Source: Lutibacter oceani (lineage in GTDB: Bacteria > Bacteroidota > Bacteroidia > Flavobacteriales > Flavobacteriaceae). From it: a stretch of 64,000 bases of DNA. The notes under the pieces are model-generated. The model was not told where the DNA came from. It did not search any database and worked only from the letters and a program-made list of their open reading frames with translations. The position numbers and the translations under genes are program-made. Where the stretch lies: NCBI RefSeq assembly GCF_003384935.1, contig NZ_QTTQ01000009.1:310001-374000 (forward strand), written 5' to 3'. Shown piece by piece: positions 54,467 to 63,728 of this stretch; the stretch's first letter is position 1, and every line of letters starts with the position of its first letter.

Positions 54467-56818
54467 TTACCCTAAAAAAGAAAACAACTTACTCCACCAT
54501 TTTTTAGATTTAGCCTCATCAGCATAACCATAACCGTAGCCGTAACCATAGCCATAACCTCTTTCTAAATCCGTATCATTAATTAAAATTGCCATATTGG
54601 GCAGTCTTTTTTCTTGATACAATTTATTAGGAATATCTAACAAACGCTTATCTAAAAAGTTTGCTCTTATTACATAAATAAATAAATCGGCTTGTTGACT
54701 AAAAAGTAAGGTATCTGTTACAATATTTATTGGTGCAGTATCCACAATTACATAATCGTAATTTTGCTTTCCATAGTTTAAAACTTCTTCAAAACGGCCA
54801 TTCATTAATAATTCTGATGGATTTGGAGCTACTATTCCAGATTCTAAAATATCAAAATTAGTTTCTTTAAACTGCTCAATTACATCAGGAACCTTTAATG
54901 TTTGATCCATTAAAAAATGAGAAAGTCCCTTTTTTGTAGATTTAATATTTAAATAGGCTGCAATTTTTGGTTTTCTGATATCTCCACCTATTAACAACAC
55001 TTTTTTATTTGTTAAAGCCAGTACAGAAGCCAAGTTTATTGCTATAAATGTTTTTCCTTCTCCTCCCAAAGTAGAAGTAATAAAAATTGTTTTTGCATTT
55101 TCCTTCACACCCGAAAGCATAAAATTAACATTGGTTCTTAACAACCTAAAAGATTCAGCAGTACTATCCCTATCATTATCTGATATTACAACCTTCCTTT
55201 CAGATTTTGATTTAGGAATATCACCCAATATTGGTGCTTTTACAACGGACTCTACATCTTTACGCGTATGTACTTTATTATCTAATAAAAATAGTATATA
55301 TAAAACTGCAAAAGGAATGATAAATCCCAATGCCAATGCAGCCATTAAATACATTCTCCTATTTGGTGCAACTGGAGCATCACTACCATAAGCTTTATCT
55401 ATTATTTTAGCATTTGGAACAGTTACAGCCATTGAAATGGAATTTTCTTCACGCTTTTGCAACAAGTACAAATACAACGCTTCAATAATTTGTTGTTGAC
55501 GCTCAATATCTCTAAATTCCCTTTCAATTTTAGGTACGGCTGCTATTTTTGAAGCCATTTTAAATTCTTGGTCTTTTAATTCACTCAAAGACATATTTAT
55601 AGCTGATTTAAGGCTTCCTATATTTTGCTTAATATTTTCCTTAAATGTTACTATCTGTTGCTCTAAATTTATTACTACAGGATTTAAACTACTCGAATTT
55701 TTTAAAATACGATTGCGTTCCTGAACCAATTCATTATATTTTTGAGTACTCTCATCTATTGATTTTTCAGATAATCCTAAATTTACAGGAATAAATTCTT
55801 TCTCTGTTGAATTAATATAATCCTCTACATAATCCACCAGTTTTAGCTGGGCATTCAATTCAATAATTTTATTTTCAAGTGCTGTTTTAGTTTGTAAAGC
55901 AATGCCAGCTTCAGAACTAATATCTGTTAACCTGTGTGTAGTTTTATACGTTTCGGCACCAGCTTCAACAATTGCCAAATCTTTATTAATTACATCAATT
56001 CTTTCATTTATAAATTCATTGGTGTTTTTAGAAATTAAATTTTTATCCTCTACAACATCTTTATTGTATTGAAAAACCAAGTAATCTAAAATCGCCTGTG
56101 CTTTGGATTTAACCCGATCGTTCAATGATAATTTTAATACACTTGAATTATTAACTACTTGTATTTGAACCTTATTTTTATAATTATTAGCAACCGTTAA
56201 AACGGGTGTTAGTTTTACAATAATTTCTTCTCCAGGTTTTAACCTGTCAATATGTAATGGCGTTACTGTTAAATCCCCAAAACTAGCACTTATTTTTTCT
56301 CCATAAGCATATTCTTTGCTTTGTAAACCATCAACTAAAATAAAACTTGTTTCTGATGCTGTTATAATAGAAAATGTTGCCCAAAGTTTATACAATTTTT
56401 CATTTTCAAATAAAAAATTTATTTTAATTGGAGCACTTTGATTGAACATTTCAGAATCATAAACTCTTCCTTTTTTAAAAAATTGAAGATTTAAATCTAA
56501 ATCTTTAACAACCCGTTCAAATAAACTTCTAGATTTTAATAATTCAATTTCATTTTCTAATGACTTATTTGAATTTCCAACCAAGCCCAATTCTTTGAAT
56601 GCTGAAAGTTCATTATTATCTTTATCACCAATTAAAATTGTAGTTGCTGCTGCATATTGGTTTGGCGTATATCGTAAATAGGTATGTACTGCTATATAGG
56701 CAACAACAATACTTAATAAAAACCATTTCCAATGATATAAATATTTTTCTATTTCTTCACGGATATTAATAGTTCCTTCGTTAAAATTTACAGGATTCAT
56801 TTGCTGGTTTTCTTGCAT
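54467..56818 (-). CDS. Wzc-type polysaccharide co-polymerase/tyrosine kinase
   Basis: A 783-residue inner-membrane protein. A first helix is at about 33-50, then a Wzz chain-length domain, a long periplasmic coiled-coil/GNVR region, a second helix at about 505-525, and a cytoplasmic BY-kinase. Walker A is LGGEGKT (584-590), A' is GGDIRKPK (611-618) and B is VIVDTAP (about 690-696). The C-terminal tail has six consecutive Gly-Tyr pairs (754-765), the autophosphorylation cluster. It controls polysaccharide length and export with Wza, encoded three bases upstream, and is the likely target of the adjacent phosphatase. Confidence 0.95.
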   Translation of the reverse strand: MQENQQMNPVNFNEGTINIREEIEKYLYHWKWFLLSIVVAYIAVHTYLRYTPNQYAAATTILIGDKDNNELSAFKELGLVGNSNKSLENEIELLKSRSLFERVVKDLDLNLQFFKKGRVYDSEMFNQSAPIKINFLFENEKLYKLWATFSIITASETSFILVDGLQSKEYAYGEKISASFGDLTVTPLHIDRLKPGEEIIVKLTPVLTVANNYKNKVQIQVVNNSSVLKLSLNDRVKSKAQAILDYLVFQYNKDVVEDKNLISKNTNEFINERIDVINKDLAIVEAGAETYKTTHRLTDISSEAGIALQTKTALENKIIELNAQLKLVDYVEDYINSTEKEFIPVNLGLSEKSIDESTQKYNELVQERNRILKNSSSLNPVVINLEQQIVTFKENIKQNIGSLKSAINMSLSELKDQEFKMASKIAAVPKIEREFRDIERQQQIIEALYLYLLQKREENSISMAVTVPNAKIIDKAYGSDAPVAPNRRMYLMAALALGFIIPFAVLYILFLLDNKVHTRKDVESVVKAPILGDIPKSKSERKVVISDNDRDSTAESFRLLRTNVNFMLSGVKENAKTIFITSTLGGEGKTFIAINLASVLALTNKKVLLIGGDIRKPKIAAYLNIKSTKKGLSHFLMDQTLKVPDVIEQFKETNFDILESGIVAPNPSELLMNGRFEEVLNYGKQNYDYVIVDTAPINIVTDTLLFSQQADLFIYVIRANFLDKRLLDIPNKLYQEKRLPNMAILINDTDLERGYGYGYGYGYGYADEAKSKKWWSKLFSFLG

Positions 56819-56821
56819 AGC

Positions 56822-57583
56822 TTAACGTGTTAAAATAAGCACTAATGACAATAATGCCGATGCTATAGAAATTAAAGAAGAAGTAGTCCCAATTGCTGAG
56901 GAATTTACCTTTGCCTTATTTGGTTCAACATATACAATATCGTTTTGAGCTAAATAATAATAGGGCGATTTAAAAATAGATTTATCTGTAAGATCTAAAC
57001 GAATACTTTCAATGTTTTCACCATTTTTTCTAATTAATAAAATATTTTTTCTTTTCCCCTGAATTGATAAATCACCCGCCATTGCAATAGCTTCAGGTAT
57101 TGAAACTTTTTCATTTTCCAAATTAAATGAACCCGGAGATTTTACTTCCCCTAATATTGAAACCCTAAAATTTTCTAATCTAATATTTACAATTGGCTGC
57201 TTTATATATGCCTCTAATGCTACAATTAACTTATCTTTTAATTCATTAGTGGTTAAACCTGCAACCGTTATTTTCCCTAAAACAGGAAATGTAATAGTTC
57301 CATGAATATCTACTAAATAGGTAATGGGTTTTGTAGAATTGTTATTTTGACCGCCTCCTTGATATAAATTAAATGGCATTGCTGTTTCAGCATCAAGTGC
57401 ATTAACCGTAATGTTAAGAATATCATCGGTCTGAATTTTAGGAGCATAATTTTTAAGTAGTTCGTTACTTATGGCTTCATCATTCTGAAAATAAATCATT
57501 TTCTTTTTAGACACACAGGAAGTTGCAGTGACCAGTAATAAAATTAATATGCTAAAATTTAAAACGTAGTTTTTTTTCATCAC
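56822..57583 (-). CDS. Wza-type polysaccharide export lipoprotein
   Basis: A 253-residue lipoprotein: signal helix LNFSILILLLVTATSC with lipid Cys near residue 23, a Poly_export domain (YAPKIQTDDILNITVNALDA), then SLBB domains (GKITVAGLTTNELK; ILGEVKSPGSFNLENE). It ends in a hydrophobic helix, SSLISIASALLSLVLIL, which may cross the outer membrane as in Wza. It forms the outer-membrane channel for the polysaccharide. Wzc is encoded downstream and the PglF-like dehydratase upstream. Confidence 0.93.
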   Translation of the reverse strand: MMKKNYVLNFSILILLLVTATSCVSKKKMIYFQNDEAISNELLKNYAPKIQTDDILNITVNALDAETAMPFNLYQGGGQNNNSTKPITYLVDIHGTITFPVLGKITVAGLTTNELKDKLIVALEAYIKQPIVNIRLENFRVSILGEVKSPGSFNLENEKVSIPEAIAMAGDLSIQGKRKNILLIRKNGENIESIRLDLTDKSIFKSPYYYLAQNDIVYVEPNKAKVNSSAIGTTSSLISIASALLSLVLILTR

Positions 57584-57613
57584 CTCTTTTTTGCAAATAT
57601 ATTTAATAAATAA

Positions 57614-59500
57614 TTATTTATCCAGCACTTCATATGTTGAATTATTTGAAATATATTCTGGCACAATTTGCTTCATCTTAAAAACTGTTTGCTCAAAATT
57701 AATTTCATTATTAAAAACACACAAATCTTCAATTTGTTGTTTTACCTTAATTAAGTCTATTGATGCTGTTTTGGCTATCATAATTTTATCATGATACGTA
57801 GGCATTGTATTTTCAGAATCTCCAATTAATTCTTCATAAATTTTTTCACCAGGTCTTAAGCCTGTTATTTTAATATCAATTTCTTCAGGAAATTTTAATC
57901 CAGATAAACGAATCATATTTAAGGCTAAATCATATATTTTAATTGATTTTCCCATATCAAAAACAAATATTTCGCCTCCTTTCCCCATACAACCTGCTTC
58001 TAGTACTAGTTGACAAGCTTCTGGTATGGTCATAAAATACCTTGTAATATTTTTATGTGTAACCGTTATTGGGCCTCCATTTTTTATTTGTGATTGAAAC
58101 AATGGAATAACCGATCCATTTGAGCCCAACACGTTTCCAAAACGGGTAGTAATAAATTTTGTTGAACTATTTTTATTTAAACAATTAATATACATTTCGG
58201 CTATTCGCTTTGTTGCTCCCATAACATTTGTAGGGTTAACAGCTTTATCTGTAGAAATCATCACAAATTTTTCAACTTTATTTTGAATTGAAATATCTGC
58301 AATATTTTTACTTCCAATAACATTTGTTTTAACAGCCTCGTAAGGATTTTCCTCCATAAAAGGAACATGCTTATATGCTGCAGCATGAAAAACTAAATTT
58401 GGTTTATATTTTTCAAAAATAGTATTCATTCGTTCTTTATCTTGAACATCAGCTACAATTGATATAACATTTTCAATATTTTTATTAATAAAAAATTGCT
58501 GTAGGTTATAAAGATCTGATTCTGCCTGATCAATTAAAATTAATTGAGTAAAATTAAAATTAGTTATTTGCCTAGCAATTTCACTTCCAATGGAACCTGC
58601 CGAACCCGTTACCAGAATCACTTTATTGTTAAATTCATTATACAACACAGGGTTGTTTAATTCAATAGGAGTTCTTCCCAATAAATCTTCAATTTTTACC
58701 GATTTTATTTGTTTGGCTTGTAAATCCCCTTCAATCCATGATTTAACTGGTGGTACAATTTTAACTTCAATTTGTAATTTTGATATGTTATCTACAATTT
58801 CTAACAGTCTTGATGGTTTAATATTTTGAATTGCTAAAATAATTTCATTAATGTGCTTTTCTTGAATAAAGGATTTATTTATTTTATCAGAATTATACAC
58901 TTTAACTCCATTCAATTTACTTCCAGATTTTCTTTTATCATCATCAATAAATCCAATTATTTGAATTTTACTTCGTTTATCATCCTTTAAAATCGAGTAA
59001 ACCAACATACCTGCTTCACCTGCGCCATAAATAAGTGCTCTCTTTTCAATTTCTGAACCTGCCAATAAAAGTGTATACAATTCTTTATATAAAAACCTGC
59101 TAACTACTAAAACAACTACATTTAATAAAAAATGTATTGCTATAATTGACCTGGGAATTGTAAATTGAGACACTAATTTAAACTGGTGATTTATCATAAC
59201 AACACCAATTAAAAAAGCGAAAATTAACAAACTAGATAATAATACGTTTATAGAATCCTTAATACCTGTATGTCTTATAATTCCCTTATAAGAACCTATA
59301 ATTAAAAAACTTATTAAGGTTATAACTATTACAACAGGTAGTTGTATTATAAACTTTGACGTATCAAAGTTAAAACTAAAATTAAAACGTATTAAATACG
59401 AAAGTATAAATGTATTTATAACAATATATATATCAATTATTAATACTAACCAACGTGGTGTATTTCTTTTTAACAGTTCTCTAAAGACACTACTTATCAT
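57614..59500 (-). CDS. Membrane-bound UDP-sugar 4,6-dehydratase (PglF/CapD-like)
   Basis: A 628-residue protein with four N-terminal membrane helices (about 15-115), a CoA-binding-like Rossmann domain (ALIYGAGEAGMLVYSIL near 165) and a C-terminal SDR domain with VTGSAGSIGSE near 296. The catalytic triplet is TDK (417-419), as in PglF, rather than a usual YxxxK. It converts UDP-GlcNAc to the 4-keto-6-deoxy sugar. The next gene upstream is the matching aminotransferase, supporting bacillosamine-type synthesis. Confidence 0.92.
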   Translation of the reverse strand: MISSVFRELLKRNTPRWLVLIIDIYIVINTFILSYLIRFNFSFNFDTSKFIIQLPVVIVITLISFLIIGSYKGIIRHTGIKDSINVLLSSLLIFAFLIGVVMINHQFKLVSQFTIPRSIIAIHFLLNVVVLVVSRFLYKELYTLLLAGSEIEKRALIYGAGEAGMLVYSILKDDKRSKIQIIGFIDDDKRKSGSKLNGVKVYNSDKINKSFIQEKHINEIILAIQNIKPSRLLEIVDNISKLQIEVKIVPPVKSWIEGDLQAKQIKSVKIEDLLGRTPIELNNPVLYNEFNNKVILVTGSAGSIGSEIARQITNFNFTQLILIDQAESDLYNLQQFFINKNIENVISIVADVQDKERMNTIFEKYKPNLVFHAAAYKHVPFMEENPYEAVKTNVIGSKNIADISIQNKVEKFVMISTDKAVNPTNVMGATKRIAEMYINCLNKNSSTKFITTRFGNVLGSNGSVIPLFQSQIKNGGPITVTHKNITRYFMTIPEACQLVLEAGCMGKGGEIFVFDMGKSIKIYDLALNMIRLSGLKFPEEIDIKITGLRPGEKIYEELIGDSENTMPTYHDKIMIAKTASIDLIKVKQQIEDLCVFNNEINFEQTVFKMKQIVPEYISNNSTYEVLDK

Positions 59501-59501
59501 A

Positions 59502-60614
59502 CTAAAAACAGTTTAGAACCCCAACAATTCTATGTAATTCATTTTCAGTAATACTAGACCCGCTTGGCAAACACAACCCAGTATTAAATAATTTTTCTGA
59601 AATTCCATTGCTGAAATTTAAACATTTTTTGAATATTGGCTGCAAGTGCATTGGTTTCCAAAGAGGTCTGGATTCAATATTTTCTTGTTCTAAAGATAGT
59701 CTAATTTTTTCTCTTATTTTAAATGAAGGCATTAGAACACATGTTAACCACCTGTTTGAGTAATAACCATCTGGTTCTTCCAGAAAAGTAAAATCCGAAT
59801 TTTTTATATGTTTTTTATAAAAATTAAAATTATTTCTTCTTGTCATTACTCTATTTTCTAGTACTTCTAATTGACCTCTTCCAATTCCGGCAACTATATT
59901 AGACATTCTGTAATTATAACCAATATTACTATGCTCATAATGCGGCGCATTATCCCTGGCTTGTGTTGCTAAAAAAATAGCTTTTTCTTTTTCAACTTCA
60001 TTTTTAGTTATTAATGCACCTCCACCTGAAGTTGTAATAATTTTATTACCATTAAAAGATAAAACAGAAAAATCTCCAAAAGTCCCACACTTTCTTTCAT
60101 TTACCATACTTCCTAATGCTTCAGCACTATCCTCAATAATTGGTATTTCATATTTTTTACCCAATGCATGAATTTTAGTCACATTATAAGGCATTCCATA
60201 TAAATGCACTGCAATAATTGCCTTTGGTTTTTTCCCATTTTTCAACCTGTTTAAAATGGCAATTTCCAATTGCTCAGGACACATATTCCAAGTTTCCAAT
60301 TCACTATCAATAAAAATGGGTGTTGCTCCTTGGTATATAATCGGGTTTGCAGAAGCAGAGAACGTAAAGCTTTGACATAATACTTCATCTCCTTTTGTAA
60401 CTCCTAATAAAATTAATGAAAGATGAATGGCAGCAGTTCCTGAACTTAAAGCAGCAACATGTTTTTTTTGACCTTGGTAATTTTCTAAACTTTTTTCAAA
60501 TTCATTTACATTTGGCCCTAAAGGTGCTACCCAATTAGTATCAAATGCCTCCTGTACATATTTTTGTTCGCTTCCACCCATATGTGGAGGAGATAGCCAT
60601 ATTTTTCTACTCAT
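59502..60614 (-). CDS. DegT-family aminotransferase (PglE-like)
   Basis: A 370-residue PLP aminotransferase of nucleotide sugars. KIWLSPPHMGGSEQKYVQEA is the N-terminus common to PglE-like enzymes, EDSAEALGS binds PLP, and FNGNKIITTSGGGAL holds the PLP lysine near 190. It probably transaminates UDP-4-keto-6-deoxy-GlcNAc to the 4-amino sugar. It precedes pglF by one base. A block of repeats, 60.7-61.5 kb, separates it from the acetyltransferase that would act next. Confidence 0.9.
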   Translation of the reverse strand: MSRKIWLSPPHMGGSEQKYVQEAFDTNWVAPLGPNVNEFEKSLENYQGQKKHVAALSSGTAAIHLSLILLGVTKGDEVLCQSFTFSASANPIIYQGATPIFIDSELETWNMCPEQLEIAILNRLKNGKKPKAIIAVHLYGMPYNVTKIHALGKKYEIPIIEDSAEALGSMVNERKCGTFGDFSVLSFNGNKIITTSGGGALITKNEVEKEKAIFLATQARDNAPHYEHSNIGYNYRMSNIVAGIGRGQLEVLENRVMTRRNNFNFYKKHIKNSDFTFLEEPDGYYSNRWLTCVLMPSFKIREKIRLSLEQENIESRPLWKPMHLQPIFKKCLNFSNGISEKLFNTGLCLPSGSSITENELHRIVGVLNCF

Positions 60615-60725
60615 TATAATTCTATTCCAATCAAAACGTAAAAATACAGTTTTTTATTATGATTCGCCGTTTGTTTTTGAAATGAAAGCTGTCAAACTTT
60701 AAACCTGAGACGTAAGCGCTAAACC

Positions 60726-61477
60726 GTCATTGCGAACGGAACGCAGTGGAGTGAAGTAATCTGTTGGTATATTACATAAAACAAACTTTTAGATCCATTC
60801 ATAAGATTGCCGCAGTCGTTTTGTCATTGCGAACGTAACTTAGTGGAGTGAAGCAATCTGTTGGTATATTACATAAAACTAACTTTTTAAATCCATTCAT
60901 AAGATTGCCGCAGTCGTGTTTTTATTTACATTCAAACACTCCCTCGCAATGACGTAATACTCCGTCATTACGAACGGAACGCAGTGGAGTGAAGTAATCT
61001 GTTGGTATATTACATAAAACAAAATCCAAAACACTTTCAGAAGATTACTTCGTTGCTTTCGCGCCTCGTAATGACGTAATGCTTTGTCATTGCGAACGGA
61101 ACGCAGTGGAGTGAAGTAATCTGTTGGTATATTACATAAAACTAACTTTTTAAATCTATTCATAAGATTGCCGCAGTCGTATTTTCATTACTTTCAAATA
61201 CTCCCTCGCAATGACGTAATGCTTTGTCATTACGAACGGAACGCAGTCGAGTGAAGTAATCTGTTGGTATATTACATAAAACAAAATCCAAAACACTTTC
61301 AGAAGATTACTTCGTTGCTTTCGCGCCTCGTAATGACGTAATGCTTTGTCATTGCGAACGGAACGCAGTGGAGTGAAGTAATCTGTTGGTATATTACATA
61401 AAACTAACTTTTTAAATCTATTCATAAGATTGCCGCAGTCGTATTTTCATTACTTTCAAATACTCCCTCGCAATGAC
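60726..61477. repeat. Six-copy composite palindromic repeat array
   Basis: Six units begin with GTCATT(G/A)CGAACG at 60726, 60823, 60964, 61086, 61226 and 61348. Each has a left part ending in AAGTAATCTGTTGGTATATT and a right part that mirrors it (AAGATTGCC or AGATTACTTCG, ending CGCAATGAC or CGTAATGAC), so every unit is an imperfect palindrome. Two unit types alternate; 60964-61225 and 61226-61477 are copies of one 262-base composite. The array fills the gap between pglD and pglE. The 110 bases before it (60615-60725) hold only a fragment resembling the 47763 repeat. Confidence 0.92.
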
Positions 61478-62074
61478 TTACTTTTTAATCTCTCTTGCAG
61501 GATTTCCAACAAACAAAGTACTATCTGGCACATCTCTAATAACAACCGTACCAGCACCTATAGTTACCCATTTACCAATAGTAATTCCTTGTATTATCTG
61601 AGCGCCAATTCCTATATGTGAACCCTCGCCAATTTTAACATTTCCGGCCAAAGAAGCATTCGGTGAAATATGTACAAAGTCATCTAATACACAGTCGTGT
61701 TCAACAACAGCACCTGTATTAATTATGCAATGTTTTCCAATTTTGGCTGAGGCATTTACTACTGCGCTTGCCATTATGGACGTTCCTTTATCTATAAATG
61801 CGTATTTAGAAACCACTGCATTTGAATGAATTACTGAAACATAATTAGCTGTAACAGATTCAGCAATTTGCTTTCTTACTTTATTATCACCAACACTGAT
61901 AATTAATTCTTTAATGTTCTTTTTATCAAATTGCTTAAAATTATAAATTGGGATATTTAAAATTGACTTTAATTCATTATTATCATCAAATACCCCTTCA
62001 ATTATTTTATTGGTAGAAGATTCTATACTATCTATTATCACTTTACAGTGGCCACTTGCTCCATATAAATACAT
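61478..62074 (-). CDS. Sugar O/N-acetyltransferase (PglD/NeuD-like)
   Basis: A 198-residue NeuD-family acyltransferase. The N-terminus MYLYGASGHCKVIIDSIESS is the UDP-binding part, and the C-terminal half is a hexapeptide-repeat beta-helix (ASAKIGKHCIINTGAVVEHD; His is the likely base). PglD acetylates the C4 amine of UDP-4-amino-bacillosamine precursor. It follows pglC by two bases. Its stop lies at the very edge of the repeat array. Confidence 0.9.
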   Translation of the reverse strand: MYLYGASGHCKVIIDSIESSTNKIIEGVFDDNNELKSILNIPIYNFKQFDKKNIKELIISVGDNKVRKQIAESVTANYVSVIHSNAVVSKYAFIDKGTSIMASAVVNASAKIGKHCIINTGAVVEHDCVLDDFVHISPNASLAGNVKIGEGSHIGIGAQIIQGITIGKWVTIGAGTVVIRDVPDSTLFVGNPAREIKK

Positions 62075-62076
62075 AC

Positions 62077-62682
62077 CTAATTATTTCCTTTAAATCTATT
62101 CATTACAATAGTTGAGCCTGCATAAATCCCATCAGAATTTAATACTTTTTTTATTGTTTTAATAATAATTTGAACATCTAATTTAAAACTTAAATTTTCA
62201 ACATACCAAACATCGTATTCAAATTTTTGTTGCCAACTTATAGCATTTCGCCCATTTACTTGCGCCCAACCTGTAATTCCAGGGCGTACTAAATGCCTTT
62301 TTTTCTGCTCACTATTATACAAAGGTAAATACTCCGGCAACAATGGTCTTGGACCTATTAAACTCATATTACCAATCAATACGTTTATCAATTGTGGAAT
62401 TTCATCTAAAGAAGTTTTTCTAACAAAATTCCCAACTTTGGTAAGTCGTACTGCATCATTTAATAAATTGCCATTTACATCCTTCTTATCATTCATTGTT
62501 TTAAACTTAATAATTGTAAACAATTTCCCATTTTTACCTGGGCGTTTTTGAAAAAAGAAAGGTTTTCCACTATTAGCAATTGTTAATAGTAATATAAAAA
62601 CCAGTAAAACAGGTGATAGCACTATCAATCCAATTAAGGAAAGTAAAAAGTCAATGGCTCTTTTGAATATTTTTTTGTACAA
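62077..62682 (-). CDS. Undecaprenyl-phosphate sugar phosphotransferase (PglC-like)
   Basis: A 201-residue monotopic phosphoglycosyltransferase with one N-terminal re-entrant helix (about 12-34) and the motifs PFFFQKRPGKNGKLFTIIKF (about 44-63), TSLDEIPQLINVL and GPRPLLPEY. It attaches the first sugar phosphate to undecaprenyl phosphate. The start is a TTG at 62682; the following YKKIFKRAIDFLLS is the usual family N-terminus and no ATG precedes it before an in-frame stop. It heads the visible pgl set. Confidence 0.92.
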   Translation of the reverse strand: MYKKIFKRAIDFLLSLIGLIVLSPVLLVFILLLTIANSGKPFFFQKRPGKNGKLFTIIKFKTMNDKKDVNGNLLNDAVRLTKVGNFVRKTSLDEIPQLINVLIGNMSLIGPRPLLPEYLPLYNSEQKKRHLVRPGITGWAQVNGRNAISWQQKFEYDVWYVENLSFKLDVQIIIKTIKKVLNSDGIYAGSTIVMNRFKGNN

Positions 62683-62796
62683 TTTTTTCGTGGTTTATTA
62701 ATGCTAAAGTGAAGACAAATATAATATAAATTGAATGATGATTTGGCTTTAAAATCATTTTACATAATGCTATCTGGCATACCTGTTGAAATGTTT

Positions 62797-63013
62797 ACAC
62801 ACCCTATTCACTCTCAAGAGGGGAATTTTTAACCGTACTTTCAACTCTTTTCTTAAAAGACATCAAGATTTATTTTTAGCTTTTAATCTATAATAAATTC
62901 ATTTTAATTTTCAGTTCCCATCTTGAGTGAGATTGGGAGTGTGTTTCACCTTTTACTTCAGAATAAATTCATACAAATTTTTAGCTCCCCTCTTGAGAGG
63001 GGTTAGGGGTGTG
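62797..63013. repeat. Inverted-end intergenic element, copy 1
   Basis: A 217-base non-coding unit that starts ACACACCCTATTCACTCTCA and ends TTGAGAGGGGTTAGGGGTGT, so its ends are inverted relatives. It contains a degenerate inner copy (TTCCCATCTTGAGTGAGATT, 62915-62934). Its last ~145 bases match 63581-63730 almost exactly, 712 bases away. The remaining part of the 62683-62980 gap shows no gene. Confidence 0.75.
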
Positions 63014-63385
63014 TTTTTCAAACTCACTGATATAAAACTCAATAGCACGTAAAACATTTTCCATATCTTTTAAAACTTGTTCGTCACTAAAACGCAAAAC
63101 AGTTATCCCAAATTTATTTAATTGTTTTTCTTTCTTTACATCTTTTTGATGTACCTCTAAAAACTCGTGTGAATAACCATCTAACTCAATTCCTAATAAT
63201 AGCTCAACACAAAAAAAATCTAGAATATAATTATCAATTGGCTTTTGCCTGTGAAAATCATACCCATAAAATTGTTTTCCTTTTAACTTTCCCCAAAGTA
63301 TAATTTCTGACTTTGTTGAATTGTTTCGAAGTTCTCGTGCCAGTAATTTTAATTTTGGGTTGTATGGAATTATTTTTCTTTTCAT
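62981..63385 (-). CDS. DUF559 endonuclease-like protein embedded in repeats
   Basis: A 134-residue protein of the DUF559 family, related to Vsr-type PD-(D/E)xK endonucleases. NSTKSEIILWGKLKGKQF, DFHRQKPIDNYILDFFC and GIELDGYSHEF hold the probable acidic active site (D in ILDFFC, E-x-D in IELDGYSH). The end KHTPNPSQEGS is encoded by the 29-base repeat at 62986-63014, and an exact inverted copy of this repeat lies 11 bases upstream of the ATG. Function is unknown; it appears unrelated to the polysaccharide genes around it and is probably an insertion. Confidence 0.85.
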   Translation of the reverse strand: MKRKIIPYNPKLKLLARELRNNSTKSEIILWGKLKGKQFYGYDFHRQKPIDNYILDFFCVELLLGIELDGYSHEFLEVHQKDVKKEKQLNKFGITVLRFSDEQVLKDMENVLRAIEFYISEFEKHTPNPSQEGS

Positions 63386-63425
63386 AACATTAATTTACAC
63401 ACCCCTAACCCCTCTCAAGAGGGGA
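62986..63425. mobile_element. Putative small mobile unit: DUF559 gene with 29-bp inverted repeats
   Basis: TCCCCTCTTGAGAGGGGTTA (first 20 of 29 bases, 62986-63014) is repeated exactly and inverted at 63397-63425. The two copies bracket the DUF559 gene, giving a 440-base unit. Each repeat contains the palindrome CCCCTCTTGAGAGGGG. A third, slightly longer copy is at 63698-63728. No target-site duplication was recognised. That the unit moves is inference. Confidence 0.45.
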
Positions 63426-63728
63426 ATTTTTAACCGTACTTTTAACTTCCCAATAAAAGGGATTTAGAATCTATTTTTAACTTTTAATCTATAATAAATT
63501 CATTACAATTTTTCAGTTCCCCCTCTCAAGAAGGGAATTTTTAACCGTACTTTTAACTTCCCAATAAAAGGGATCTAGAATCTATTTTTAGCTATTACTC
63601 TATAATAAATTCATTTTAATTTTCAGTTCCCATCTTGAGTGAGATTGGGAGTGTGTTTCACCTTTTACTTCAGAATAAATTCATACAAATTTTTAGCTCC
63701 CCTCTTGAGAGGGGGTTAGGGGGTGTGT
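63397..63728. repeat. Inverted-end intergenic element, copy 2
   Basis: A 332-base non-coding unit with the same ends as copy 1: ACACACCCCTAACCCCTCTC at the left and a related inverted copy at the right (63698-63728). The segment GGGAATTTTTAACCGTACTT occurs twice inside (about 63422 and 63533), showing internal duplication. Its right end supplies the last three codons and stop of the glycosyltransferase. It fills the whole 63386-63715 gap. Confidence 0.75.

Noticed and set aside
60897-61425. Two nearly identical ~88-residue ORFs starting MNRFKKLVLCNIP
   Set aside because: They lie entirely in the palindromic repeat array, 262 bases apart like the composite unit; the similarity is DNA repetition, not a gene family.
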